Part shown: positions 1 to 12,900 of the stretch, piece after piece
How the letters are laid out: each line of letters begins with the position of its first letter
Numbering within the stretch: the first letter of the stretch is position 1
NCBI GenBank assembly: GCA_964017235.1
Contig: OZ024936.1
Span: 94,648,537 to 94,712,536, forward strand
Source of the DNA: Sabellastarte sp. h YS-2021
Taxonomy: Eukaryota > Annelida > Polychaeta > Sabellida > Sabellidae
DNA: 64,000 nt
Reading direction: 5' to 3'
Position numbers and translations under genes: made by a program
The notes under the pieces: generated by a model
Seen by the model: the letters and a program-made list of their open reading frames with translations, nothing else
What the model was told of the DNA's origin: nothing
The model's database searches: none

Positions 1-220
1 GTGATTTGGGGGCTCGGTGGTGTAGCGGTTAGAATTCTCGCCTCCAACCTCTGAGGCCGCCGGTTCGAATCTCGGGCCGGGCGCTTCATGTTGGAAAGTT
101 GGTAGTTACTTGCCGATGCCCGGTGGTTTACAGTGCAGTATGCACTGGTTTCCTCCACCTGTAAACTACCCGTCGCAATATGACCCTGGCTGTTGAACGC
201 GACGTAAAACAACAAATAAA
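1..220 (+). mobile_element. tRNA-derived SINE, family 1
   Basis: The head has tRNA-like RNA polymerase III boxes: box A near 18-40 (GGTGTAGCGGTTAGA) and box B near 61-72 (GGTTCGAATCTC). The body ends in the tail motif TGTTGAACGCGACGTAAAAC followed by an A-rich end. Related copies lie at 18921-19109 and 62789-63028, which is what identifies it as a repeat and not a tRNA gene. It lies in the intron after channel exon 9. Confidence 0.8.
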
Positions 221-542
221 AATCTAATTGTGATTTATTTGCTTCATTTCTGTGGATATTATCATTTTTTATTTAAAATATTACTTGGACTGGAGCTGGA
301 TGCGTTTGTTTGGTGCACACATTCTTGACTTTTCATTTTGGATAAATGTCATCATGCATTTTGCCAATTGAAAAACTCTGGGAGATTATTTATTGTAAAA
401 CACCAAAAAACCTTCTTCAGTGATAGATGTGAATCAACCTACTCTGAGAGATTATAAATTGCAAAACCCAATCGAACACACTTTCAGTGATTGGTGCATT
501 ATCGAAGAAGTTGTGCAGCAGAGTTGTGTAAATGAATTAATT

Positions 543-558
543 CCCCCCCCCCCCCCCC
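543..558. repeat. poly-C tract
   Basis: A run of about 16 C. It is simple sequence in the intron downstream of exon 9, and its length is likely to be unstable in reads. Confidence 0.8.
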
Positions 559-858
559 TATTGTAACAAAGGTGATAAAGATCAAAGAAGTTTGGCCTTT
601 TTTGTGTACCGTATGTTGTATAAAGCACTGGAATTTATGGCTTCCGAAAATGTGTAAAATCCTGTGTTATCACTCACGCTGGACGGCGCATTATACATGT
701 AGGTAGGGAGACAAGGTTTCAGATTGGTTAATCTGGAGATTTGGAAAATAGAGGACTGGATAATCGAGGTTTTACTGTATCTAAATTAGCAAGCTTTCAA
801 TAGATAGAATAAATATATGTAACTTCTCAAAAAGTGTGTTTATAACCATGTATCTTAC

Positions 859-968
859 CTCTTTGTCTACCTGACAGCGTAGCAGTATAGACAGACTGTG
901 ATTTGTTCCAACCAGAATTAAACGCGAAGCAATTTCCATACACAGCATCAAAGAATGGTTGAAAATCT
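859..968 (-). CDS. Channel exon 9: DEG/ENaC YGNCFAFNSG segment
   Basis: Acceptor TACACTTTCAG and donor AGAG|GTAAGA bound 110 nt (phase 2 to 1). It encodes DFQPFFDAVYGNCFAFNSGW, matching the family's Y-G-x-C-Y-T-F-N-S-G motif. This should be followed by the rest of the palm, the cysteine-rich thumb and TM2, none of which is in the window. It is the last visible exon of the gene. Confidence 0.88.
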
Positions 969-3900
969 CTGAAAGTGTAATAGAAACTTTGAGTTTAATT
1001 TCAGTTGTTTTCATTTATAACAAGTACACACTATGGATAATAGAACAATAAAACTAAGCTCTTTAATGACTTATAGTGTCTACTGCTTGATGTTGTAACT
1101 TATCTTAATTTGATGCAAAAAGGAAGACATACTATATCTATTTACATTTGGTTGTCCTGTGTAAAATTTATCCACCTCCAAATACCAAAATAAATATTGT
1201 GTCTCGACACAGTGTATCCCCAGATGGGACATGGTTGAAGCATGACATACAGAGTATTATGGTTGACACAAATATACCCCTGTGGGGAGAGGGCATAAGT
1301 GTTTATGGGAGCAACTTGTACTGACACTAAGTAAATAAAATGTTTGCTTAATGAAAGATACATATGTAATTAGATGTAATGCATCAGAGAACCGATGCAG
1401 ATATATCCACCAGAAAGAAAACTCGCCAATCAACCATCACTTAACCTTGAAGGAGGAGCCCAAGGTAAAATCTGACCACATCAAAAGATTCTTAGCCCAT
1501 GATTTCCAATAGGTTGGTGTGACATTGCAAACCTCTAGGAACATGAATAAGTGAGTTATAAGCACTTTTAAGTTGGCTATCCTTGTTTGACCTTGAAGGA
1601 GGAGTCCAAGGTCAAATCTGACCACACCAAAAAGTTCCCAGCCCATGATTTCCTATAGGTTGGTATAACATCCCAAACCTCTAGGACCAATAATAATCGA
1701 GTTATAAGCATTTTAAGTTTGGCTATCCTCATTTGACCTTGACGGAGGAGTCCAAGGTAAAATCTGACCACACCAGAAGATTCCCAGCCAATGATTTCCT
1801 ATAAGTTGGTTTATCATCCCAAACCTGTACTACCAATAATAAGTGAGTTATAGACACTTTTAAGTTTGTCTATCCTCGTTTGACCTTGAAGGAGGGGTCC
1901 AAGGTAAAATCTAACAATATCAAAAGAATCCGGGCCCACAATTTCCTATAAGTGGGTGTCACATTGCAAACCTCTAGGACCAATAATGAGCGAGTTATGA
2001 GCACTTTTAGGTTTTGCTATCCTTGTTTGACCTAGATATGATTTCCTATAGATTGGTTTTCCATCCAAAACCTCTTGGACCAATAATAAGGAAGATATAA
2101 GTACTTTTCATGACTGACAAAAAAACGCCCGTGGCGTCCATCTTGGTTTTCAAGATGAGGCCAAAAATATTTCCAGTCAAGATTTTGTAATGTGGAAGTC
2201 CTTGCTTTAAGTCGAATAAACGTCCTTGGCAGCCATCTTGTTTTTTTCAAAATGAGGCCAAAAATATCCCCATGCAAGATTTTATGGTTATGCATATATC
2301 CTGCAAATTTGTGAAGGCTAGATATAATATTTTTTGTTAGAGTGGTAACCTCCAAAGCTATTTTTATAGTTTCTATGCAATACAGTCAGCATTAAGTGTG
2401 AAAATATCAAAAATGGCCTCAGTGAGGTACTTTGGCGGTCTGCTGATGACCTTCAGTGAAGAGCCTCAAGGTCATATTTCTGCATGCTTACAGAGGACAT
2501 ACATATGTATTATATATACCAACCATAGGATGATCTGACTTTTTGTATATGAGGACTGGGCCAAAATGTGAAAAAATTTGACCTTTAATAGACCACCAGT
2601 GACCTTGAAATTGAAAGTCAAGGTCACAAAACAATAGTGTTCGCCCCATTGCCCATATATACCAAATTTGAAAGGTCTAACTGAAATATTTTTTAAGTTA
2701 TTGCGTCCAAAAGGAAATCTCTGAGGCGGCGGCAGTGTGACCGTACTGAATCCTAAGTATCCCGACTTTTGTCAGGGGATACAATAAGGAAGTTGAAGTG
2801 ATGCCAGAAATTAATTAAATGCATTTGAGCAATTGTGTCTTTATTTCCCAGTGTCCCTTGGTGTGGTTAAATTTTACCCATCTCACAGAAGCAAGTGCTG
2901 ATATTTTTAAGTCTGAGAGATTGTTTTTCATTAAAATCATTAGACAAAACCAAAATGTACATTTAACTAACATCACAGGGAAAAGAAAGGGGCAAATCAA
3001 ACATTAAATCTAAACTGACTAGCATATGTCACCAAAAGATGATATCTCTACAACAGAATTCACCAAGAATTAAACTGCTTCCAATTATTATATATATATA
3101 TTGGTTATACATTTATCTAAATAAATATAAAATATATACTTACTTAAAAAAGAAAGGCAATAATTTACTTACTTAAAAAGAAAGGCAATAATCTACAATA
3201 CATCTTGCATTTCTTTTTTTGGCTATGTATACATGCAAGTTATTATATGTTGTAAAGTAGTGCACAACGACGGGCTATAGGCACTACATTTTCTGAGAGT
3301 GATATTTTTTCAATGGAAAAAATCTTGTGAGAGAAAGTTTGAAAACCTGTAACGACTGGCAGTATTGACGTTATAAAATAGTGTCATACCTAAATATTAC
3401 TGATGTGAAACACAGTGGAAAATAGATATGGGCAAAAAACATTGCACACTCTATCTCTAACATTAGAGATTTATCACTAGAGAAGAAAATTGCACAATCA
3501 CCTAGCTTCTATATCATGGTGTATTCTGCCGTGATAATATTGCAGAAATTTGCACCGTTGGAGTAACTTGCCCATATGTCATTTGCCAGAAAAAGAATTA
3601 ATTAATAGAATTAATTTTCACCAATGGCTAGTTTCCACTTGAGATATTAATACAGGTTTAAAATTCCACAAGGAATTAAATTTTCCCTTCCAACCTCAGC
3701 TAAGATAGGAAAATTTGATGTCTGCTGAAAATTTCATTTTTTACAGTACTTACTAACAAAATATCATAAATATTCCAATGTGTGTACGCCAATAGACAAA
3801 TTAATCTGACTCACTTTTCAGAACACTCTTGCCCATTAAATGAACAATGCAACACAAATTCTGGATATTTATAGCCAAGGGATTGCCTCTCGTTGTCTGA

Positions 3901-6900
3901 AATCTCAGATATAATGCGGATGACATCCCCTTCTTTTGCAAAGTCTTCACGTAGAATTTCACTGTGAAAACAGTTCTAGTATATGTCATTTTGTCATGTT
4001 AATATATTCAAACACTGACATTTTTGTCATGACATTGATATTTATGTAAAGCATTTGGTTTTGTCAATATTTCCGCAAATGATGTAATCCCCTGGGGCCA
4101 GTTTCACAAAGGGTCTTACACTTAGCCATGTTTTTGGCTAAGTCAGGGACTTAAATCTAAGACTTTGGTCTTAGATAGGTCTAGGACTTAAATAGATTTC
4201 ACAAAGGGGGACTTAGCTATGTCCAAGCGTATAAAATAACCACAGTGGTTTTCTGTGTTGTGTGATATTTACAAATGGAAATGGAAAACCTTGTTACCAC
4301 ACAAAATCTTCCCAAAGACTACATTCTTTATACTTTATTTACAGACATTTCCAATTTTGAGAGAAATTTATGGCAGCCATAACTACGTTTTTGTTTAAAG
4401 GTGGACTTACTTTTGAGTCCCAAGACTTAGCCAAGGCTTTGTTTTTGCTGCTTTGTGACATCCATTTAGTCTAAGACGATAGACTTAGCATCCATTAAAG
4501 ACAAAAGTATTTAATTTTCAGTCTAAGTCCAGGCTAAGTCCTTTTGTGAAACCTGCCCCAGGTCGCACAATGTAGAGGGTCTTACCGTCATTTTGGAGAA
4601 TAAAAGAGAATACATGCAATTTTAAATTCACTAGAGGTAGGAAAGTGTGGTCGTATAGTGAAAAGAATTTCAGATTTCTACAATTATTTTAGACTGTCAA
4701 GAGATCAAGCCTCATCAAAGCACAATGATGCTGACTAACTGTCTAACTGCCAACTAGTGAAGACATCTGGCAAATTTCCTTCAGTGACCCTATGCATTAG
4801 CAAAAGTGGACAAAAGTGAATACAATCTGGAAAGACTCTTGTGTCAGAATGAAAGAATCTGTAGAAACCAAAGAAGAACATTCAGAATTTACTGATAACA
4901 AAAAATTAGTATAACTCATTGGCAACTATCCTATGATAGAGTTATGACATAACAGAACGTGCTACTCATTGTGACCCATCATCATGGGGAACTTAAAAGT
5001 TGACAAATACCTACAAGAGTTTGAAAATCAGGTTGTTGTGGGTATAGGGTGGCAAAAGATAAGGATGGTTGAAGACAACAGAGGAACAATGCAAAATATG
5101 AAAAGATTCTATATGCATCATTTGAAAGTACAAAGATTCTCGTTTTTATCTCATTAAAAATCTCTGCAGAAATGGGAGGAAATTTAAAGGAAAAAATCTG
5201 TCAACCATGTAATTCGGTCCAGTGATTGAACATAATCTGGGATGATCCATAAACAAACTTGTGTTAAGGTTATCTCAATTGTGTGAAGATAGAACTGCTA
5301 GGTTACACAAAAAAGATTCCAACTAAGTAAATTGAATTTTAATTGGATTTCAAGCTGAAACTAAGTAGATATTAAATGAATGAAATTTATGTTTACCCAT
5401 TTGGATTTAACAGCGCCTTTGCTTTCTGTGCAGTCGATTCCGTTGAATAAGAAAATACAGAAGTTCCCTCAATCAACGTTGATGTCTCATTCATCATTTG
5501 TGTAAGCATGCTTTCTTGTGTAATTGGAGAGCTAGTAGTGTTTGACTGGGCATAAAGTGCTGTGTCCAAACTTGTAGAGGTAGAGGTCTGTAGACTGCTT
5601 TGGATTTCTGTTACACTTGTACAGACTTCTTTTGTATGTTCAGTAGTGCCTTGATATCCGAATGTAGTTTCAGGTGATCCTAAAATGAAGTCGACAGGAT
5701 TAATGAACTTCAATTGAAGAAAGGTTAAAGTTAGACTTTTATTTACTGTTCAATAGCCAGGGCTGAATTTGGTATAAGCTTTAAAGTGTAACTACTTTTT
5801 TTAGTTAAACCCCGTGGTTAGATGCCAAAGATGCTAGTCATTAGACCACTTAGTACCTGGATTTAGTTTTCGTTGAATGTTGGGATATGTAATAAATTAA
5901 GTGTAACTAATAAAGCTTATCAGCACAAAAGTAGGCTTTGGCTTTCATTGATATTTTTCTGTAATTGGCCCTTAATAAAATCAATAGTTTTATATCAAGC
6001 AACCACCATGATTTGAATTGTTTTGGATATGTTATATCTTGAGAATGATATATACAGGGGGGACAGCGATTGGCAGGGGACAGCGATTCGCCAATTTCTA
6101 TTGTACCTCATTTAAAACTAACATCTGTGTTGATACTGAAGGAGCCTTATAGCATAGAAAATTGTGCAACATGTCTTGATACTTTTCTAAGATTTTATAA
6201 AGATGAATAAAAAAGTTTATATGTCAGTCAGAAATATGCCTAACAAACTGCATCTGACTGATGCAAAGGGCTGTATGTTGTCTAAACTGTGCCTGGGGTC
6301 AATATAAATACTATTTATGACTTCATTAAGTGTTAGAATACAAAAAGAAGAATTGATCTTTAGCTTTAATTATTGTTTACAAAGTGTTTAACAGTCTTTG
6401 TAACTTTTTGGGGAACAGTATAAAATAATCGGCGAAATGCTGTCCACTATCCAACAGCCCTAATCTTATTCCCATGGGACAAGTTCTATGGTTGTATTTG
6501 CATTTATCACAAAATATATTTTATGATGCAACTATCATTTTACAGTTTGAGGAACCTCTTTTCATTCTGATAACTTTTATAAAACCACACTGCATATTTG
6601 GTCTCAGGAAACTGCATTTTGCTGTTTTTATGGGCGAATCGCTGTTCCCCCCTGTATGTTATCCAAGTAACACTAACAAGAATTATCAACACCTGAATTT
6701 GTCATCACAACTACTTGTCGAATGAAATAAGCTTCATCCACTTATATCACAGGTTATGGTAACTGTCTTCATATATACCTGGTGTACACCTCATTTCCAC
6801 TGTTCTAGTTTGCCCACTGAGTGTACTTATTATCTAGAACCTCACATGATCATTATGGTCATTCTCTCCAGCCATTGCTTTTAATCCAAAACTATCTCTC

Positions 6901-9900
6901 TCTCAGAAACCAGAGTGTATTTGGCCCATTGTGTACCAACACACTACTTTACCTCATACTCTAAGTTGTATCTTCTGATAAATATGCTTAAAATATTTAT
7001 AACAATATGTATTTATATATCATATATATGTATTGTATTTATGTATATACGTGTGTGATCAATACAGACATATTAATATAACAATTGTAAAATGTAGTTT
7101 TTGGCAAATTCCCACCATTCTTTGCAGTTTCTATGATGGTGACTTTTTGAGAGGATGTGTTATCTCAACAATCATTACCTCAATTTTTATACACTGTTAT
7201 AACCATTTCCTGTGAGCATTCCCGCCTCAAGTAATTACAACTAATGGTTTTGCTCATAAGTCGCTCACATAAGTCGCTTCTTGTGGAACTGTTGAACAAA
7301 AGTGACCTTTGAAAAAGAAAACTCATTCCACAATAACTTAATTGCAGAGGTGAGCTAGAGCAGATTCATAGATAGAGTGGTTCTGCTCTTTTTTCTACAG
7401 GACTAATCTGAGAAGACTTCCAAGTTATGAATAGGCACACTCCTCGAATAAGCCACATGTATTAGACGAGGGTTTATCTCTTTTGAACTTCCTCTTACAA
7501 TTATTTCACATGGTTCTTTGCTTGGTCATAAGCCTCAAGTGATTAGGCTTGTGTGTTTTCATTTGTGGATCATTGTGGCACAGTCCTCTCCATGTCACGA
7601 TAGGACACAATTAGTACAATTTTGGTAGGACAATTTGAACACAGCTTGGATAGCAATTTGCATTTGGTTCAACTTTTTTTCAAAATATTCAAAAACCTAC
7701 TACAACATCTCACAAGCTATACATAAATATACAATGTAGAGGGATGAGGAGTACCAGGAAGCATAAACGCATATACCATGTGACTCTCTTTTTGGAACTA
7801 TAAGGATGATGTTGGAAGCAGAACCTGTAGAAACTCATCATCCCAGCAAAGAAAGTAGTGACTTAGGTAATGCCAGAATTTACTCATCCATAATCTATTC
7901 TCAAATTCGATTGAAGAGAAGAAATGCCAATCTTACCATTTGTTTCATACGTACAGAGAGGATGTAAACCAGATATGACTCCATTGTTGTTGTGAATCCC
8001 ATCGCAATGAACATTTCTCCATGCGGGCTCACCTGATTCATGTGAAACATACACACACTTCTTGTTTAAATCTGTTGGAGGAGTTCCTGCAATCAGACAT
8101 AAATTCACATGTTCTGTCATATGAAAACTAATCTGGAGAAAACAGGAAAACTTGCTAAATGACATAAACCAATATATCTGGAATGAATGACACCAATAGC
8201 TTTCAAAAATTCAGTATGAAGCTCTCTGCCCTTAATCATCCATAATTGCACCTTGTTTGATCATTTGTGTAGCTTTTCTAGTTTCTTTCACCCATATTCT
8301 GTGTCTGTCTCTTTCTGTGTCTTCAGTCAAGTTTTTGTTGATCGGGAAACATTATTTTAATAGCAAAATCATAGCTACAGGCTTTGACCTGACTTTTGTA
8401 AGCAATGCAGCAATTCCTGCTGGAATCCTAAAAGAGTGGGAGAAAGTTTGAAAAAATAGGATAATACACTGATTTGCTGTAAAACTCCATCACTGAGGAA
8501 AGGCACACTTTATTAAAAAGTGTCAATGCATTACCTGGATCACTCTCCCAGTTACTCCAGCTGAGATCCTCAGAATCAGCCCACTGCCAGGTGCCTGTAA
8601 CTTCATTGTACTTCAGGTCAAGCCACACTGGCCTGGAGCTGTCCAAACAAGAAATTACTAACACAGACAGACACAAGTTGGGGCATTTCACATGCAATAT
8701 GAACAAGGCTGAAAGGGGTTTTGGTCTACTAGCAGGAGCTGTAAAGCCATCCGAAAGAACAAGTAGTGCACTGAAGCAGTCACCCATTCCAGTACTAACG
8801 CAGCCCATTGCCGCTTAAGTTCAAAGAACAGACAGACACTCATCACACTATGCCACAATTTATGAAAGTCCGGAGACAAAAAACAATGAAAAAAGAGATC
8901 TGTTAAAAAATATCCAAGTGGTACATAATTTAAAAATTCATCACAAATAATAATATCACATAATAATAATTTTAAAAGGTCAATATTAACTGTATCAGGT
9001 ATGCAGAAAATTAGCTATGAACTAAATATACAATCTTAAATTTATAACTAGAAATTTCTCTGCCATATTTGAATAGGAAATGCAATAAAAAGAGCAAAGT
9101 TCTGTATCCTATTTAATACTACCACATACTTTTATAGTGTTTAATCTCTTCAAAGGCACACACCCTAAGTATAACACCAGAAACCAATTGAATATCATTA
9201 TACATAACCAGGTTGATATCATTGAGACACCGGGTACTTTTTGTTTTGAGGGTGCAAAGCATATTTAAAGAGATAAGATTTAGCCTTCTCATGAAACAGG
9301 CAAGAGAGAGCAGAATAAACATAAGTCCAAACTGAGAGAGCATCAAAATTGAAACTGTGACCAATGTGTTTTGGCTGTATGTATAGATGGGCAGAATTCA
9401 TTGTGTTACATATATTGGACACTATATTAGTACATTGTATATTACATATATTAGGCACTATATTAGTGCATTGTTTAATTTAAGCTTTATGTTTATAAAT
9501 TGTCATAAAAGATAATTGTGTTGTTGGTTCTTTTTGTGTGTTAACATTTAAAGTAAGGGAGTTATTGATTTTTGTGTTTTAGTGTTTATTGATCTGTTCA
9601 CAGTCTGGGGGAAATCCCCCCTCAGTGGTTATGTTAGATTTGGGGAAACCCAATTGCCAGTAGTTTCTAGAACTTCCTCATTTGGCCTAGATGGCTCAAT
9701 CTTCCTTTGAGTTGGTTCTGTACAATTCCAGAGGAATCTGTGAATGTATATAAGGAATGTACATCTGACCACAAGTGAACTTTGTATTCGCTTGCTATAA
9801 GGAGAGCTATTGTGTTTTGGAGTATACAAAGGTCAAAGTTGGGGTTTTACGTCCCGTTCAACAGCCAGGGTCATATTGGGACAGGTCCTCAGAATTACCA

Positions 9901-12900
9901 CTTGTGGGACTCGAACCCACAGAGGTGACAGCCTATGATTAGATGCCAAACTTGCTAACCACTAGGCCATTGAGGACCTCGTTTTGGAGTATAATATATG
10001 CTTATATCACTGTGAACTTTTACTGGAGTGAACTGGATACATCATCTGGACAGATTTATTGTACTTTGGATATTTTGGATATTGTACATTCATATAACAG
10101 AGAGTGAATTTACTGCATTTTGGACATTGTCCACATCTTGGAGCAGACAGTACAGGTGTGTTAACTCTCTAAATATCTCCAGACAGACATTCTGTGTGAC
10201 TGGATATATAAAGAATAGCAGGACAAGAACCTTTTGTGTTGTTGAGTGTGAGACAGGTCACAAGATATAGATATCCGTGTGTGAGTGAACATTGAACAGA
10301 TCACAGGACAGACCACAGGACATTGGATAGACCACAGAATATACTACAGGACGGATTACGGAACAGATTGCTGGATACGGCGGATAAACTTAACTCATAA
10401 TCTCTGTGGTCAGGTCAGCTAGATGTTATTATTGTATTAGTGTGTTTGGTTAAGAGCATACCAATTGGCTGTAATCATTATTGTTGACTATTAAATAAAT
10501 TTGTTAAGTTTAACTTTTTGCTTTTTCTGTTACAACTTAAAGACAACTGGTAATTGCTACCGCGCTTGCCCGTGACCGTAACAGGAAAATTGGGGGCTCG
10601 TCCGGGATCCAACCATTTGATTACAACTATTTGATCAACCGTTCAATTAACATTTTGAAAATCCATTTGATTTAGTAATTGGTTACAGTCAACAGTGCTC
10701 AAAATGGCTAGTGCTAAAGAGTTTGTACAGTCACCATCTATGGAAGTTCTAGAAACTTTTAAAAAAGATATGTTAATGCAGATAGCACAAGAGTTACAGA
10801 TAGAGGTGAAAAGGTCAACACGTAAACATGAACTTAAAAGGCTTATTGTTGAACAGTTAGTTGATGAAGATGTTTTACCTGATAGTTGTTTAGAAGTGTA
10901 TAAGCCTCTACCAATGGAACCTTCTGGGCAATACGAGATCAGGCGATTAGAAATTGAGAGAGAGCTAAAACTCAGAGAATTTGAGGCTAGAGAAAGAGAG
11001 CTTGAAGCTCGACAAAGAAAAGAAGAGCTTGAGGCTCGAAAAGAAGAGCTTGAAGCTCAAGCTCAAAAGGAAGAGCGAGCGCTTAAACATGAAAGAGAAA
11101 TGAGAGCTTTAGAACTCAATGCCCGTAGAATTGCCCATGAAGAGTCCATTGCTACCAAATTGAGGTCGATAAGTACTTTCAACACTTTGAAAGAGTAGCT
11201 CAAAATTTGAAATGGCCTATAGACCAGTGGCCTTTATTGCTGCAAAGTGTTTTGAGGGGAAAGGCCCAGGAGGCATACACGGCTTTGCCAATTTCTGAAT
11301 GTGTGGACTATATCTCTGTCAAAAATGCTATTTTGAAAGCATATGAGTTGGTACCAGAAGCATATTGTCAAAAATTCAGAAATTATCGTAAACAAGAAAG
11401 TCAAACTCATGTTGAATTTGCCCATGAGAAAGAAGTGTATTTTGACAGATGGTGTAATTCTAGGGAAGTAGGTACAGACTTTGAAAAACTTAGGCAAGTT
11501 ATTTTGATTGAAGAGTTCAAAAGGTGTGTTCGTGATGACATTAAAACCTATCTAGATGAACAGAAAGTTGAAAATTTGGCAAAAGCAGCAACTTTTGCTG
11601 ATGATTATGCGCTAACTCACAAGTCCACCTTCAACAAGAATAAGTCCTTTGGTCCTGCTAAAAAGTCTTATCCAGAAATAGGAAAGAAATCTGAAAATGT
11701 AGCTCCAGAAAAGAGTTCAGATAAGGGTCAAACTTCAAATCAGACTATGAGTAAGGATAGGAAACCCAGATCCTTTGCTCCTGTTTGCCACTATTGTAAG
11801 AAACCTGGGCATGTTATGTCTGACTGTTGGCTCTTAAAGAAGAGAAGAGAAAAGGAGGCAACGCCCAATGCCTTTGTGTCTAGCAAGTCTAACTGGCGTT
11901 CAAATCCCAATAGAGCAGAGTCTAGTATTGGTTTAGACAAGTCTGAGATTATTAGGGAAGAGTTCAAACCTTTTGTGTCTGAGGGTTTTGTATCCTTGGA
12001 AAGTAGTTCCAGTCAGGTCCCCATTAAGATATTAAGAGACACTGGAGCTACTCAGTCCTTACTTTTAGAAGGTGTATTGCCATTGAGTGTAAGCACATTT
12101 ACTGGTGAGAGTGTCATTGCTCAAGGTATTGAAGGAGGCTGTGTGAACGTTCCCTTGCATAAGGTCAAGTTAGTATCAGACTTAGTTACTGGTTCTGTTG
12201 TTGTGGGTACCAGGCCCACTTACCCATTAAAGGGGTATCTTTGTTGTTGGGAAATGATCTTGCAGGTGGAAAGGTAGTTGCTGATCCTAAGGTTACTTCT
12301 AAGCCAATCACTTTGGTTAGCACTGAGAAATTAGAAGAGGTTATTCCTGGTATTTTTCCCTCCTGTGCTGTGACTCGAGCTATGGCCAAAAAGGCCCAAG
12401 AAGAACCAAAAGATTGTAAACAATCTACAGATGTCTTAGTTGATTTGTCAGATACATTCTTAAACAACTATGACCATGATGTGCAGAATTCTAGTGATAC
12501 AAATCCCAAGGCTAGGGTAGATTCTGAAAAACAAGACTCAATTGACTGTCAAGATGTATCACTTTCAAAATCAAAATTGATTTCAGAGCAGGAAGATGAT
12601 CCTGAATTAGCTCCTTTATTCAAGTTGGTCTTGCCACCAGTAGAGCTAGATAAGGTCCCTGTAGGCTATTATGTCAGAAACGGTGTACTTATGCGAAAGT
12701 GGAGGCCACCAAATGTCCCTGCATCTGAAGAATGGTTAGTAGTACAGCAGATTGTTGTGCCAAAAGTGTACCAAAGTGAGATATTAAAATTGGCTCATGA
12801 ATCTCCAATGGGTGGCCATTTAGGCATCAACAAAACTTACAACAAGATAACCAAACATTTCTATTGGCCTCAAATTCGGCACTGTGTGGCAGAATTTTGC

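Larger units (their letters stand above)
9404..10583 (+). repeat. 5' LTR of element A (with SINE insert)
   Basis: Matches the 3' LTR at 14142-15155 apart from a 167-bp SINE plus duplication. TATATAAG at 9747-9754 is a likely TATA box, and AATAAA at 10494-10499 a likely polyadenylation signal. The region around 10290-10340 is a loose array of GGACAGACCACAG-like words. Confidence 0.92.

Noticed and set aside
1-80. tRNA gene
   Set aside because: Boxes A and B are present, but the body and tail match repeated SINE copies and the cloverleaf is poor. The same applies to the heads at 33881, 50540-50622, 51322 and 62789.
781-1014. 77-codon minus-strand open frame
   Set aside because: Splice sites and DEG/ENaC homology show that another frame is used at 968-859.
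1440-2110. CRISPR-like array
   Set aside because: Units are contiguous with no unique spacers, and the sequence is eukaryotic; it is a satellite.
3801-3989. 62-codon minus-strand open frame
   Set aside because: It overlaps exon 8 in the wrong frame; the CSFNGQEC frame is bounded by GT-AG sites and matches neighbouring phases.
8257-8451. 64-codon hydrophobic open frame on the plus strand
   Set aside because: It lies in intron 5 of the minus-strand gene and lacks any supporting feature.
10028-10270. 80-codon open frame that recurs in all four LTRs (also 14600, 22410, 28552)
   Set aside because: The LTRs are recent copies, so conservation carries no information, and the frame lacks recognisable features.
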